Assembly (NCBI RefSeq): GCF_000204195.1
Contig: NZ_AFBG01000006.1
Location: 124,001-188,000, forward strand
Reading direction: 5' to 3'
Length of the DNA stretch: 64,000 nucleotides
Source of the DNA: Acidovorax radicis N35
GTDB taxonomy: Bacteria; Pseudomonadota; Gammaproteobacteria; Burkholderiales; Burkholderiaceae_C
Shown: positions 37,046 through 46,179 of the stretch, one piece after another
How the letters are laid out: each line of letters begins with the position of its first letter
How positions within the stretch are numbered: the first letter of the stretch is position 1
Made by a program: the position numbers and the translations under genes
Notes under the pieces: model-generated
What the model was told of the DNA's origin: nothing
The model's input: only the letters and a program-made list of their open reading frames with translations
Databases searched by the model: none

Positions 37046-37507
37046 ATGAAACCCCTCGTTCTTGATTCCACCATGACCAACATGGGCGGCGTTTTCTACC
37101 CCACAGGCCACGTGTTTGCGCTCTTCCCCGACGAAGACTGCGTGCGCCAGGCGGCCACGGCGCTGCAAGCCGCTGGCCACCAAGGCGAAACCGCCTACGC
37201 CAGCCCTGAAGTCATCCTGCAGGAGATCGTGCACACACTGGGCACGGCAGATGCGCCGCTTCCGTCGGTCGGTGCCGAAGGTGACATGGTGCGCCGCATT
37301 GCCGACCTGGCCGGCAAGGGCCACCACGGGCTGCTGATCGCCATGGCCGACAAGGACGACGCTGAGACCTTGGTCGCCGCCATCGCTCCCGAGGGCGCGG
37401 TCACCGCGTTTTACTACCGCACCTTCATCATCGAAGACCTGATCTCGCAGCCCCAAGACGACGGCCCGCAGTCCGTGCTGGTGGGCACCCACGCTGCGGC
37501 GCCGTAA
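37046..37507 (+). CDS. Hypothetical protein, 153 residues
   Basis: A compact alpha/beta-looking protein with no signal peptide or membrane segment. Two alternating halves (FALFPDEDCVRQAATALQA and HHGLLIAMADKDDAETLVAA) suggest a tandem of ferredoxin-like or DUF1269-like stress-protein modules, but I cannot name the family. A strong GGGAGA ribosome site precedes the ATG. It stands alone between a dyad repeat and the GGDEF-EAL gene. Coding is supported by codon use and the ribosome site. Confidence 0.72.
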   Translation: MKPLVLDSTMTNMGGVFYPTGHVFALFPDEDCVRQAATALQAAGHQGETAYASPEVILQEIVHTLGTADAPLPSVGAEGDMVRRIADLAGKGHHGLLIAMADKDDAETLVAAIAPEGAVTAFYYRTFIIEDLISQPQDDGPQSVLVGTHAAAP

Positions 37508-37815
37508 ACATCGGCGTCAGCCAGGCCCGGCAACACAAAGGCAGCGCCAGCGGTGGCCCGCCGTGCGCGGGTGTGCATCGGCATGGCGCCCATTCCCCGC
37601 AGACACAAGGGGTTGCCAAACTTTGCATACGCTGGCAAATTGATCGCTATATAGTGGGCCGGAAGCGCCGCACCGCAGAATCAGCCACTGATTCCAGGAC
37701 AACACTGGACCGCAGGCATTGACACAGTGTGCGGACACACCGATGAGGGCGCGCCGGATGGGGCCACCAGGCATCACTGGCGCACGCAGCTTGGCACGAG
37801 GCGAGGGACCCATCC
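37508..37815 (+). promoter_or_regulatory. Upstream region of the GGDEF-EAL gene with palindrome and promoter
   Basis: A 308-bp gene-free stretch. It holds an inverted repeat TTGCCA (37613-37618) / TGGCAA (37633-37638), a possible -35 TTGCAT (37623-37628) and a -10-like CTATAT (37647-37652) 18 bp later. The palindrome overlaps the -35, an arrangement suited to repression. I see no c-di-GMP riboswitch consensus. Confidence 0.4.
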
Positions 37816-40248
37816 ATGGATGTATTGCAGCCGGTCGAGCGAAGGCCTGTGCCGTTGACGTTGCGGGTGACTTGGCCTTTCATCACGATGGTGTTGCTGC
37901 TGGCGGTGTGCGCCACGGCCAGCCTGCATGTCTTGTCCACGGTGCGAGCCTTCGTCGCCGGCGAAAGCCTGTGGACCAAAGGCCAGAAAGACGCCATCTA
38001 TTTCCTGAACCAGTACGCCATCAACGGCTCCCCCCAGGCCTTTGAAGGGTTCACCCGCGCCATGGAGATCCCGCTGGGCGACCGGGCAGCCCGGCTGGCC
38101 CTGGAGTCAAGCCAGGTGCAGATCGATGTGGCGCGCGACGGCTTTCTGCGCGGTGGCAACCACCCCGATGACATTGACGGCCTGATCTGGCTGTTGCGCT
38201 ACTTCGACGACTTTGATCTGGTGAAGAAGCCGGTAGACCAATGGCTGGTGGGCGACGAGTACATCCGTGCACTGCGCGAGCTGTCGCACGAGATCCACCA
38301 GCGCAACACCGCCGGCACGGCGGATGCCCCGACGCGCGAACGGTGGCAGAACACCATCCGCGAGATCAACGCAGGCGTGACCCCGGCGGCCCGGAACTTC
38401 AGCGAGGCCCTGGGCGAAAGCTCGCGCCACATCGTGCTCCTGCTGATGTGGACCAACATGGGCATGGCCCTGGTGCTGATCCTGCTGACCCTGTGGCACA
38501 CGCGCACGTTGCTGGCCCAGCGCCAGAATGCAGAGCGCGCCCTGGAGGCCGAACGGGAACAGGCGCGCACCACACTGGCCGCCATTGGCGATGCCGTGGT
38601 GACGACCAACATCCACGGCGAGGTCACCTACATGAACCCTGCCGCAGAAACCTTGCTGGCCCGCCCGGCCGCCCAGGCGACCGGGCAACCACTGGCGCAG
38701 TTGCTGGTCTTTGAGGATGACGCGCCGCCCCTGTCCGCCGACACCCTGGTGCAGACGCTGCTGCTCAGCGATGGTGCCGCCAAGGGCAATATCCACCGCA
38801 CGCTGGTGCGCCCGGACCAGAGCATCGTTCCGGTGAGGCTGGTGGGCTCTCCCATCCGGCACCGGGGCGTGTTGACCGGGGCGGTGCTGGCGCTGCACGA
38901 CGTCACACGCGAGCAGCATTATGTGGAGCAACTCTCGTGGCAGGCCAGCCATGATGCGCTGACGGGGCTGGTGAACCGGCGCGAATTCGAGCACCGGCTC
39001 GAAGCCCTGCTCAGCCACCCGCGCCAGCCGGGCCGCGAAGGCTCTCTGCTCTACGTGGACATGGACCAGTTCAAGCTCATCAACGACACCTGTGGCCACC
39101 AGGCCGGTGACGAAATGCTGCGCGAGGTCTGTCGCATGCTGCAAAGCCATCTGCGCGAAGGCGACACGCTGGCGCGGCTGGGCGGGGACGAATTCGGCAT
39201 CCTGCTCAAGGACTGCCCCGCGGGCCCCTCTGCGCGCATTGCAGAACAATTGCGCCAGGCTGGCCAGGACCTGCGCCTGGCCTGGGAGGGCCAGCAGCTC
39301 ACCACAGGCCTCAGCATCGGCATGGTGCAGCTCATCCCTGCGCTCACCTCCATCCAGGAAGCCATGCGCGTGGCCGACATGGCCTGCTACCGCGCCAAGG
39401 AAGGCGGGCGCAACCGGGTGTTCATCTACCAGCCCGAAGACATCGAGATGACCCGGCGCGAAGGCGACATGGACTGGGTGCGGCGGCTGCGGCTGGCCCT
39501 CGAGCACAACCGCTTCCAGCTGCATGCGCAAGCCATCCGTGCGCTGCAAGGCACCGGCGAAGAGGGCCTGCACATGGAGGTGCTGCTGCGGCTGCGTGAG
39601 GAGGAAGGGGGCCAGCTGGTGGCGCCCGGCACCTTCATTCCGGCCGCCGAGCACTACGGGATGATGCCGTCCATCGACCGCTGGGTGATCCGGCACACGC
39701 TGCTGGCGCTGGCGCAGCACCAGCGCACCCCCGGAGCCCTGCCGCTGCACACCTGCGCCATCAACCTGTCGGGCACCAGCCTGGGGGATGACAGCCTGCT
39801 CAAGTTCATCCGCACCGCACTCACGGAATCCGGGCTGGACCCCGCACTGCTGTGCTTCGAGATCACCGAAACCAGCGCCATCTCGCACCTGCCCAATGCG
39901 GTGCGCCTGATGAAAGAGCTGCAGCAACTGGGCTGCCGCTTCGCGCTCGACGACTTCGGCGCGGGCATGTCGTCCTTCACCTACCTCAAGCACCTGCCAG
40001 TGAACTACCTCAAGATCGATGGCGCCTTCGTCAAGGACATCTTGCTAGACCCCACCAACCATGCCATGGTGGAAATGATCCACCGCATTGGCCACGTGAT
40101 GGGCAAGCAGACAATTGCCGAGTTTGCCGAGTCCGAAGCCATCGTGGACGCGTTGCGGATCATCGGTGTGAATTACGCCCAAGGCTATGCGGTGGCAAAG
40201 CCCGTGCCACTCTCGGAATGCCTGGCCGGGGGCTACACGACCGCCTGA
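37816..40248 (+). CDS. Membrane-anchored PAS-GGDEF-EAL c-di-GMP protein
   Basis: 810 residues. Transmembrane helices near 21-43 and 210-230 flank an extracytoplasmic sensing region; a PAS domain follows (TTNIHGEVTYMNPAAETLLA). The GGDEF domain has an intact RLGGDEFG (GGDEF at 456-460). The EAL domain shows MEVLLR instead of the EALLR form but keeps NLSGTSL, FEITET and FALDDFGAGMSSFTYL, so phosphodiesterase activity is plausible. It therefore may both make and break c-di-GMP. The signal is unknown. Confidence 0.93.
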   Translation: MDVLQPVERRPVPLTLRVTWPFITMVLLLAVCATASLHVLSTVRAFVAGESLWTKGQKDAIYFLNQYAINGSPQAFEGFTRAMEIPLGDRAARLALESSQVQIDVARDGFLRGGNHPDDIDGLIWLLRYFDDFDLVKKPVDQWLVGDEYIRALRELSHEIHQRNTAGTADAPTRERWQNTIREINAGVTPAARNFSEALGESSRHIVLLLMWTNMGMALVLILLTLWHTRTLLAQRQNAERALEAEREQARTTLAAIGDAVVTTNIHGEVTYMNPAAETLLARPAAQATGQPLAQLLVFEDDAPPLSADTLVQTLLLSDGAAKGNIHRTLVRPDQSIVPVRLVGSPIRHRGVLTGAVLALHDVTREQHYVEQLSWQASHDALTGLVNRREFEHRLEALLSHPRQPGREGSLLYVDMDQFKLINDTCGHQAGDEMLREVCRMLQSHLREGDTLARLGGDEFGILLKDCPAGPSARIAEQLRQAGQDLRLAWEGQQLTTGLSIGMVQLIPALTSIQEAMRVADMACYRAKEGGRNRVFIYQPEDIEMTRREGDMDWVRRLRLALEHNRFQLHAQAIRALQGTGEEGLHMEVLLRLREEEGGQLVAPGTFIPAAEHYGMMPSIDRWVIRHTLLALAQHQRTPGALPLHTCAINLSGTSLGDDSLLKFIRTALTESGLDPALLCFEITETSAISHLPNAVRLMKELQQLGCRFALDDFGAGMSSFTYLKHLPVNYLKIDGAFVKDILLDPTNHAMVEMIHRIGHVMGKQTIAEFAESEAIVDALRIIGVNYAQGYAVAKPVPLSECLAGGYTTA

Positions 40249-40384
40249 CCACCGCCCGGGCCTGGCGCGCGCCTGAGTCCGGCCACCCCGCCGATGCCGT
40301 TGGCGCGGCATCCCAGCCCGCCGTTTCAGCCTGCAGATGCAATGGGCAAATGGGCGCTTTGCCCGCCGCCACGCAGGCAGCGGA

Positions 40385-42793
40385 CTATCGCGCTTTCTTG
40401 AACGGTTTGCCGCCAGCCGCCGGCTTGGCCGCGCCCCCGGTCACGCGCGGTGGCAGGCCCGTGTGTTGTGTCAGGATGCGGCCCTTGGTGGGCTGCTGCA
40501 CCGTGCGCGACGCAGGCGCCACGGCGGGCTTGGCCCCGGTCGGGGTCGAGTTCTTGCGCCGCGCGCTCTGGTAGCCGCCGTCGGTCAGCGGCTGGAAGGT
40601 TGGAATCAGGTGGTGCTTGCCATTGCCGATGAGATCGGCACGGCCCATGGTCTTGAGAGCCTCGCGCAGCAGCGGCCAGTTGTTCGGGTCGTGGTAGCGC
40701 AGGAAGGCCTTGTGCAGGCGGCGGCGCTTTTCGCCACGCACAATGTCCACCGTCTCGCTCTCGCGCGTGATCTTGCGCAGCGGGTTCTTGTTGCTGTGGT
40801 ACATGGCCGTGGCGGTGGCCATGGGGCTCGGATAGAAGGTCTGCACCTGGTCGGCGCGAAAGCCGTTCTTTTTCAACCAGACGGCGAGGTTCATCATGTC
40901 CTCGTCGCTCGTGCCCGGGTGGGCTGCGATGAAGTACGGAATCAGGAACTGCTTCTTGCCCGCCTCTTCGCTGAACTTCTCGAACATCTGCTTGAACTTG
41001 TCATAGCTGCCGATGCCCGGCTTCATCATCTTGGTCAGCGGCCCTTGCTCGGTGTGCTCGGGCGCGATCTTGAGATAGCCGCCCACGTGGTGCTGCACCA
41101 GCTCTTTCACGTATTCGGGCGACTTCACCGCCAGGTCGTAGCGCAGGCCGGAGCCGATCAGGATCTTCTTGATGCCCTTGAGCGCACGGCCACGGCGGTA
41201 GATCTTGATCAGCGGGCCGTGGTCGGTGGTGAGGTTCTGGCAGATGCCGGGGTACACGCAGCTCGGCTTGCGGCAGGCCGCCTCGATCTCGGGGCTGCGG
41301 CAACCCAAGCGGTACATGTTGGCCGTGGGGCCGCCCAGGTCGCTGATGGTGCCGGTGAAGCCCTTGACCTTGTCGCGGATGTCCTCGATCTCCTGGATGA
41401 TCGAATCCTCGGACCGGCTCTGGATGATGCGGCCCTCGTGCTCGGTGATGGAGCAGAAGGTGCAGCCACCAAAGCAGCCGCGCATGATGTTGATCGAAAA
41501 CCGGATCATCTCCCACGCGGGGATCTTGGTCACGCCGTCATGGCCGCCGTTCTCGTCGGCGTAGCTCGGGTGGGGGCCGCGGGCATAGTGCAGGTCGAAC
41601 ACGTAGTCCATCTCGGCCGTGGTCAGCGGAATGGGGGGCGGGTTGATCCACACGTCGCGCGCCGTCACGCCCTCCCCGTGCGCCTGCACCAGCGCACGAG
41701 CGTTGCCTGGGTTGGTCTCCAGGTGCAGCACGCGGTTGGCGTGGGCGTACAGCACCGGGTCGCTCTTGACCTGCTCGTAGCTGGGCAGGCGGATCACGCT
41801 CTTGTCGCGTGGGGGCACCTTGAGCTTGGCCTTGAGCGCCGGGTTGGCGACAAACAACATGGGCTGGATGGCGGGGTTGGGCTCGGCCGTTTTTGGGTCT
41901 TTTTGGTCCCCAGCGCTTGATCCACCTGCGCTACCAGCTACTGAATCAGGAGCATCATCCTTGCTGCAGGTGCTGCCCTGGGCGGCGGCCTGTTCGCTGG
42001 TAGTCATGTAGGGGTTGATGTGCGATTCCACGCGGCCCGGCTCGTCCACGCTGGTGGAGTCGATCTCGAACCAGCCCTTGCCGCTTTCGTCATGAGGCCG
42101 GCGCACAAAGGCCGTGCCGCGCACGTCGGTGATCTGCTCGACCGGCTCACGCGCTGCAATGCGATGCGCCACCTCGACCAGCGCGCGTTCGGCATTGCCA
42201 TACAGCAGCAGGTCGCACTTGGCATCCACCACGATGGAGCGGCGCACCTTGTCGCTCCAGTAGTCGTAGTGGGCGATGCGGCGCAGGCTGCCTTCGATGC
42301 CGCCCAAGATGATGGGCACGTCCTTGAACGCCTCGCGACAGCGCTGGCTGTAGACGATAGCGGCGCGGTCGGGCCGCTTGCCGCCTACGTCGCCGGGCGT
42401 GTAGGCGTCGTCGCTGCGGATCTTCCGGTCGGCCGTGTACCGGTTGATCATCGAGTCCATGTTGCCCGCTGTCACGCCCCAGAACAGATTGGGCTTGCCC
42501 AGCACTTTGAAGGGCTCAGCGCTTTGCCAATCGGGCTGGGCGATGATGCCCACGCGAAAGCCCTGGGCTTCGAGCGTGCGGCCGATCACGGCCATGCCGA
42601 AGCTGGGGTGGTCCACATACGCGTCGCCCGTCACCAGGATGATGTCGCAGCTGTCCCAGCCCAGTTTTTCCATCTCCGCGCGGCTCATCGGTAAAAACGG
42701 GGCCGTGCCAAAGCGCTTGGCCCAGTACGGCCGGTAGCTGGTCAATGGCTTTGCGGCGCGCGCAAAAAAGGAGACGTCAACGGGGGCGTTCAT
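40385..42793 (-). CDS. ygiQ: YgiQ-family radical SAM protein
   Basis: 802 residues. An N-terminal B12-binding-like region ([17 protein letters not shown]) precedes the radical SAM core with the cluster motif [11 protein letters not shown] near residue 437. Substrates of YgiQ proteins are not known. The C-terminus is basic and low-complexity. Residues ~281-295 are encoded by a dyad repeat, in a poorly conserved loop ([17 protein letters not shown]) between the N-terminal domain and the core. Confidence 0.94.
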   Translation of the reverse strand: MNAPVDVSFFARAAKPLTSYRPYWAKRFGTAPFLPMSRAEMEKLGWDSCDIILVTGDAYVDHPSFGMAVIGRTLEAQGFRVGIIAQPDWQSAEPFKVLGKPNLFWGVTAGNMDSMINRYTADRKIRSDDAYTPGDVGGKRPDRAAIVYSQRCREAFKDVPIILGGIEGSLRRIAHYDYWSDKVRRSIVVDAKCDLLLYGNAERALVEVAHRIAAREPVEQITDVRGTAFVRRPHDESGKGWFEIDSTSVDEPGRVESHINPYMTTSEQAAAQGSTCSKDDAPDSVAGSAGGSSAGDQKDPKTAEPNPAIQPMLFVANPALKAKLKVPPRDKSVIRLPSYEQVKSDPVLYAHANRVLHLETNPGNARALVQAHGEGVTARDVWINPPPIPLTTAEMDYVFDLHYARGPHPSYADENGGHDGVTKIPAWEMIRFSINIMRGCFGGCTFCSITEHEGRIIQSRSEDSIIQEIEDIRDKVKGFTGTISDLGGPTANMYRLGCRSPEIEAACRKPSCVYPGICQNLTTDHGPLIKIYRRGRALKGIKKILIGSGLRYDLAVKSPEYVKELVQHHVGGYLKIAPEHTEQGPLTKMMKPGIGSYDKFKQMFEKFSEEAGKKQFLIPYFIAAHPGTSDEDMMNLAVWLKKNGFRADQVQTFYPSPMATATAMYHSNKNPLRKITRESETVDIVRGEKRRRLHKAFLRYHDPNNWPLLREALKTMGRADLIGNGKHHLIPTFQPLTDGGYQSARRKNSTPTGAKPAVAPASRTVQQPTKGRILTQHTGLPPRVTGGAAKPAAGGKPFKKAR
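41910..41953. repeat. Interspersed TAGC dyad repeat inside ygiQ
   Basis: CCAGCGCTTGATCCACCTGC, then GCTACCAGCTACTGAATCAG and GAGC. The GCTACTGAATCAG core is shared with the copies at 4233 and in hscA. It is in frame in a variable loop of the protein. Confidence 0.6.
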
Positions 42794-42956
42794 GCAAAGG
42801 AGGGTCGCGGCCGGCCCAATGCGATGGGGCCTCGTGGGGCGCGGCTGTGGTGGTTAACCCGAGATTTTACGGCGGCATGCCCTTTTTGTCGCTGCTTGCG
42901 TGTTGCCCTTGCACGGTGGAGGTCTTGATAGGCATCAGGCATATACTTGCCAAAGT

Positions 42957-42966
42957 CAATTAATTG
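42957..42966. promoter_or_regulatory. Palindrome before the MarR-GNAT gene
   Basis: CAATTAATTG is a perfect 10-bp palindrome about 17 bp before the chosen start, in an AT-rich patch. MarR proteins commonly bind such sites and repress themselves; that this one does is inference. Confidence 0.45.
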
Positions 42967-42982
42967 CATGACAGAGGCATTC

Positions 42983-43954
42983 ATGACCACGATCCTCAAT
43001 ACCCCCCAGCCCACCCCCGCAACCGCGCTGCCCCCTGCCAGCGCCGTGAAGGCGGTGCGGCGCTTCAACCGCTTCTTGACCCGCCGCGTGGGTGTGCTGG
43101 ACCCGTACCTGGGCAGCAACCTGTCGCTCACCGATGTGCGCGTGCTGTACGAGCTGGCCCACCGCGAGGCGCCCGTGGCCAGCGAACTGGCGCGCGACCT
43201 GGGCCTGGACGGCGGCTACCTGAGCCGCATCCTGCGCCGGTTTGAAACAGCCGGCTGGATCACCCGCAGTGCCAGCGCCAGGGATGCGCGCCAGAGCGTA
43301 CTCGCCCTCACGTCGCTTGGGCGCGACGTGTTCGAGCCGCTGCAGCAGCGCTCACGCGACGAGGCCGCTGCTCTGCTGGCCCCCCTGCCCCCTGCACGCC
43401 AGCAGGAGCTGGTGGATGCCATGGAACGCATCGAAACCTTGCTCGACCCGACCTTGGCCAACCTATCGGGACCTCGCGTGGCCGTGCTGCGCGACCCGGT
43501 TCCCGGCGATATCGGCTGGGTGGTGCAGCAGCACGGCGAAATCTACTGGCGCGAGTACGGCTGGGACAGCCGATTTGAAGCCCTGGTGGCCGACATCGCC
43601 GCGCAGTTTGTGCGCAAGTTCCAGCCAGCGTGGGAGCGTTGCTGGGTGGCGGAGCTGGACGGCGAACGCGTGGGCGCCGTGTTCGTGGTGCGCAAATCAG
43701 CCACCACGGCCCAGCTGCGCATGCTGATCCTGTCGCCCAAAGCACGTGGACTGGGCCTGGGCGCACGCCTGACCGATGAGTGCATCGCGTTCGCCCGGGC
43801 CAAGGGCTACAAGAAGATGGTGCTGTGGACCAACAGTTGCCTGACTGCCGCACGTGGCATCTATGCCAAGCGAGGGTTCAAGCTGGCCAAGTCTGAACCG
43901 TATGAGGGATTTGGCCAGCAGCTGGTGGGGGAGACATGGGAGCTCAAGCTGTAA
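42983..43954 (+). CDS. MarR-GNAT fusion: regulator joined to an acetyltransferase
   Basis: 323 residues. The N-terminal ~150 residues are a MarR winged helix (SLTDVRVLYELAHREAPVAS, LDGGYLSRILRRFETAGWI). The C-terminal ~165 are a GNAT domain with the acetyl-CoA loop SPKARGLGLGARLTDECIAF and KRGFKLAKSE. Such fusions are known but their substrates are mostly unassigned. An AGAGGC ribosome site supports the ATG at 42983 over the ATG at 42968. It is followed by a convergent pentapeptide gene. Confidence 0.9.
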   Translation: MTTILNTPQPTPATALPPASAVKAVRRFNRFLTRRVGVLDPYLGSNLSLTDVRVLYELAHREAPVASELARDLGLDGGYLSRILRRFETAGWITRSASARDARQSVLALTSLGRDVFEPLQQRSRDEAAALLAPLPPARQQELVDAMERIETLLDPTLANLSGPRVAVLRDPVPGDIGWVVQQHGEIYWREYGWDSRFEALVADIAAQFVRKFQPAWERCWVAELDGERVGAVFVVRKSATTAQLRMLILSPKARGLGLGARLTDECIAFARAKGYKKMVLWTNSCLTAARGIYAKRGFKLAKSEPYEGFGQQLVGETWELKL

Positions 43955-43974
43955 ATCACTCCCAGCGGGCTGCA

Positions 43975-44685
43975 TCACGCCACCCGGATGCCCAGCTCAC
44001 TGATCAGCATTGCGGCCTGCTCGGCCGAGAGAATGGCCCCTTTGAACGACTGTGCCAATTGGGCAATCCGCAGCCCGCCGAGATCCACCGAGCGCAGGTC
44101 GGCCCCGTCAAAGCGCGCATTCTTGAGATGTGCATCTCGCAGGCTTCCGCCCTCGAAAACGGCATCGCGAAAATCGCACCCCGCCAGATCGGCGTCCGAC
44201 AAGTCCAGCTGCTCCACCGCCTGCTTGCGAAACGAAATGCCGCGCAGGTCGGCCCCCACCAGCAACGAATCATGAAAACTCAGCCCCAGTGTTTCGGCCT
44301 CCCGAAAATGCGCGCCCGTGAGCTTGACCTCTGCAAAACATGCCGAAGCGAGGCTGGAACGGACCCACGACGTGTTGTTGAGATCGCAGCGATGAAAGCG
44401 CGCATCGGTCAGGTCCGCCAGGTGGAACTGGGTCTGCCCCGCACGGCAGTCGAGCCAGCGCGTGCCTGCGAGGCCCGCCCTCTCCAGCGACACCTCCCGC
44501 AGCGAACAGCCGATGAACTGCGCACCCTGGAGCGCTAACCCTGATAAATCCGCGCCATCGAAGACACAGTGTTCAAAGTGCAAAACAGGATGCCCGGCGG
44601 CGCAAAGCGCCTGCAACTCTGTCCTGGACAAAGTCTGGCCAGTGATGCATTGGGGCTCGGTGGATGAAGTAAGTCTGAGGTTCAT
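43975..44685 (-). CDS. Pentapeptide repeat protein, Qnr/McbG-like
   Basis: 236 residues made largely of A(D/N)LxX repeats, for example CVFDGADLSGLALQGAQF, DLTDARFHRCDLNNTSW and DLSDADLAGCDFRDAVFEGG. They fold as a right-handed quadrilateral beta-helix. Family members such as Qnr and McbG mimic DNA and protect gyrase from inhibitors; this role is possible but not shown here. The start chosen is the ATG at 44685, with no strong ribosome site. Confidence 0.85.
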   Translation of the reverse strand: MNLRLTSSTEPQCITGQTLSRTELQALCAAGHPVLHFEHCVFDGADLSGLALQGAQFIGCSLREVSLERAGLAGTRWLDCRAGQTQFHLADLTDARFHRCDLNNTSWVRSSLASACFAEVKLTGAHFREAETLGLSFHDSLLVGADLRGISFRKQAVEQLDLSDADLAGCDFRDAVFEGGSLRDAHLKNARFDGADLRSVDLGGLRIAQLAQSFKGAILSAEQAAMLISELGIRVA

Positions 44686-44773
44686 GGCAGTTGCTGGCAA
44701 CGAATTGGGCGGTCGGCGGGATGGATCGGAACTCGGAAGCAGGGAAAGCGACGCCGTTTTGGCGCGTGCACCG

Positions 44774-45124
44774 TCAATGGCTGACGCTTTTGGAACACAG
44801 GTTCACGACCAGTACGCCCGCCACGATCAACCCCAGCCCCAAGAGGGCGGGCAGATCCAGCCGCTGTCCGTAGTGCAGCCAGCCCACGGTGGATACCAGC
44901 ACGATGCCCACCCCCGACCAGATCGCGTAGGCAATGCCCACCGGCAGGGTCTTGAGCGTGAGCGAGAGCAGGTAGAAGGACACGGCATATGCCACCACGG
45001 TGATCACGCCAGGCACCAGCCGCGTGAATCCATCGGAAGCTTTCAGCGCCGTGGTGCCCAGTACCTCCAGCACGATCGCAGTGCCCAGCAGCAGATAGGC
45101 GCTGGCGGATGCGCCCCCGCTCAT
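44774..45124 (-). CDS. Small multidrug resistance (SMR) efflux protein
   Basis: 116 residues with four transmembrane helices. The essential membrane glutamate is in GTAIVLEVLGTTALK and the signature YAIWSGVGIV is present. SMR dimers exchange protons for cationic drugs or guanidinium-type compounds. Its ATG overlaps the TetR stop (ATGA), so the two genes form a regulator-pump operon. The exact substrate is unknown. Confidence 0.93.
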   Translation of the reverse strand: MSGGASASAYLLLGTAIVLEVLGTTALKASDGFTRLVPGVITVVAYAVSFYLLSLTLKTLPVGIAYAIWSGVGIVLVSTVGWLHYGQRLDLPALLGLGLIVAGVLVVNLCSKSVSH

Positions 45125-45696
45125 GGCCGCCCCCCACCGCAAAGCTTCAGAAGAATGTCCAGGATGGCCGCCTTGCGCGGCCCATCCAGCGCATAGACAT
45201 CGAGCATCTGTGCAAACCAGAACCCATCCCCCGCCAAGCGGCAGGCCATCAACACATTGGCTGCGTGCGGATCTTCCCCATCAGCCTTCAACGCCACCGC
45301 CATGGCCGCATGCCAACGCTCCCGGCACGGCGCTGATGTGAGAGCCAGCAAACCGATGGCCCGCTGGGTTTCCACCTGGTGGCTGTCCGAGCCACTGTCA
45401 AAACAGGTTCTGATGTAGGCCCGCGCGTGGCGCCCCGGCGTGTCGTCTTCCTGCTTCAGCGCTTTTTCGAAACTCTGCTCGAACTCCTCGAAAAGTTGGT
45501 CCGACAGGGCGTCGAGCAATGCCTGTTTGCTGCGGTAGTGATGCTGCAGCCCGCCTTTGGTCACGCCCGCCCGCTGGGCGACAGCATCGAGGGTGACGGC
45601 GTGGAGGCCTTCCCTTACCAACAGCTCACGGACCACGCCCAGCAATTGGCTGCGGATGAGTTCAGGTTGCTTCTGTCTACGATGTGCTTCAGTCAT
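45121..45696 (-). CDS. TetR/AcrR-family repressor of the SMR pump
   Basis: 191 residues. The N-terminal helix-turn-helix is VTLDAVAQRAGVTKGGLQHHYRSKQALLDAL; the C-terminal half is the ligand-binding domain. The gene overlaps the SMR gene downstream, and a near-perfect palindrome lies 3 bp upstream of its start. It is therefore almost certainly an autorepressor that also controls the pump and responds to a pump substrate. Confidence 0.93.
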   Translation of the reverse strand: MTEAHRRQKQPELIRSQLLGVVRELLVREGLHAVTLDAVAQRAGVTKGGLQHHYRSKQALLDALSDQLFEEFEQSFEKALKQEDDTPGRHARAYIRTCFDSGSDSHQVETQRAIGLLALTSAPCRERWHAAMAVALKADGEDPHAANVLMACRLAGDGFWFAQMLDVYALDGPRKAAILDILLKLCGGGRP

Positions 45697-45698
45697 TT

Positions 45699-45720
45699 AC
45701 AAACCATCTGGATGGATTGT
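45699..45720 (-). promoter_or_regulatory. TetR operator palindrome
   Basis: Arms ACAAACCATC (45699-45708) and GATGGATTGT (45711-45720) around TG match at 9 of 10 positions. On the minus strand a TACAAT -10 box lies just upstream. The site directly abuts the tetR start and would block transcription when bound. Confidence 0.8.
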
Positions 45721-46179
45721 TTATTGTAGCGATGAGCCCATCACAAGATGCACAGGAAGCCCTTGTGCCAACGTGTGGACTTTCCTCGCTTGCATGACCC
45801 GCGTGCACCTTAAAGCCGTGGCGTCTGAACAGGGGGGGTGGCATGGCCACCTGGCGCTGAATACATGGCCCACCCGTTCACGTGGGCCGCGGCTGGTAAG
45901 GGAGATGTGAGCTGAGGCTGTACGATCGCCAGTTGGCACCTTACGTCGGCAACTACACACAGAAGAACGCATGCACCGCGCAGCCTGGCCTCCATTGATG
46001 AACTGAACGCCCGCAGCGTGAGCTGCCGCTGCGCTTTGGGCGCACGCGGTCGCAACGTTGCCCTTGCTGGCCCCCTGCCCGGGCCAGTGCTTTGCTTTTC
46101 CCGTTGATTCGCAATGCCCAGGTTCAATGCCGGGGCGCGGAGGGCGGGAAGCAGCACGTTTTTCATTCTGGATACCGAC
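45721..46179. other. Gene-free stretch between tetR and proline dehydrogenase
   Basis: About 460 bp divide two divergent genes. Beyond the tetR -10 region I see no gene with credible codon use, no repeat and no RNA motif. The proline dehydrogenase promoter should lie in the last ~150 bp but no clear -35/-10 stands out. Confidence 0.4.

Noticed and set aside
37508-37815. c-di-GMP riboswitch upstream of the GGDEF-EAL gene
   Set aside because: I could not match the conserved GEMM core in this leader; only a promoter-like palindrome is visible.
38107-39993. A 628-codon minus-strand frame opposite the GGDEF-EAL gene
   Set aside because: Antisense shadow of a well-supported gene, with no family motif.
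45721-46179. Several ORFs of 80-200 codons in the gap before proline dehydrogenase
   Set aside because: They overlap one another on both strands, lack ribosome sites and show no family character.
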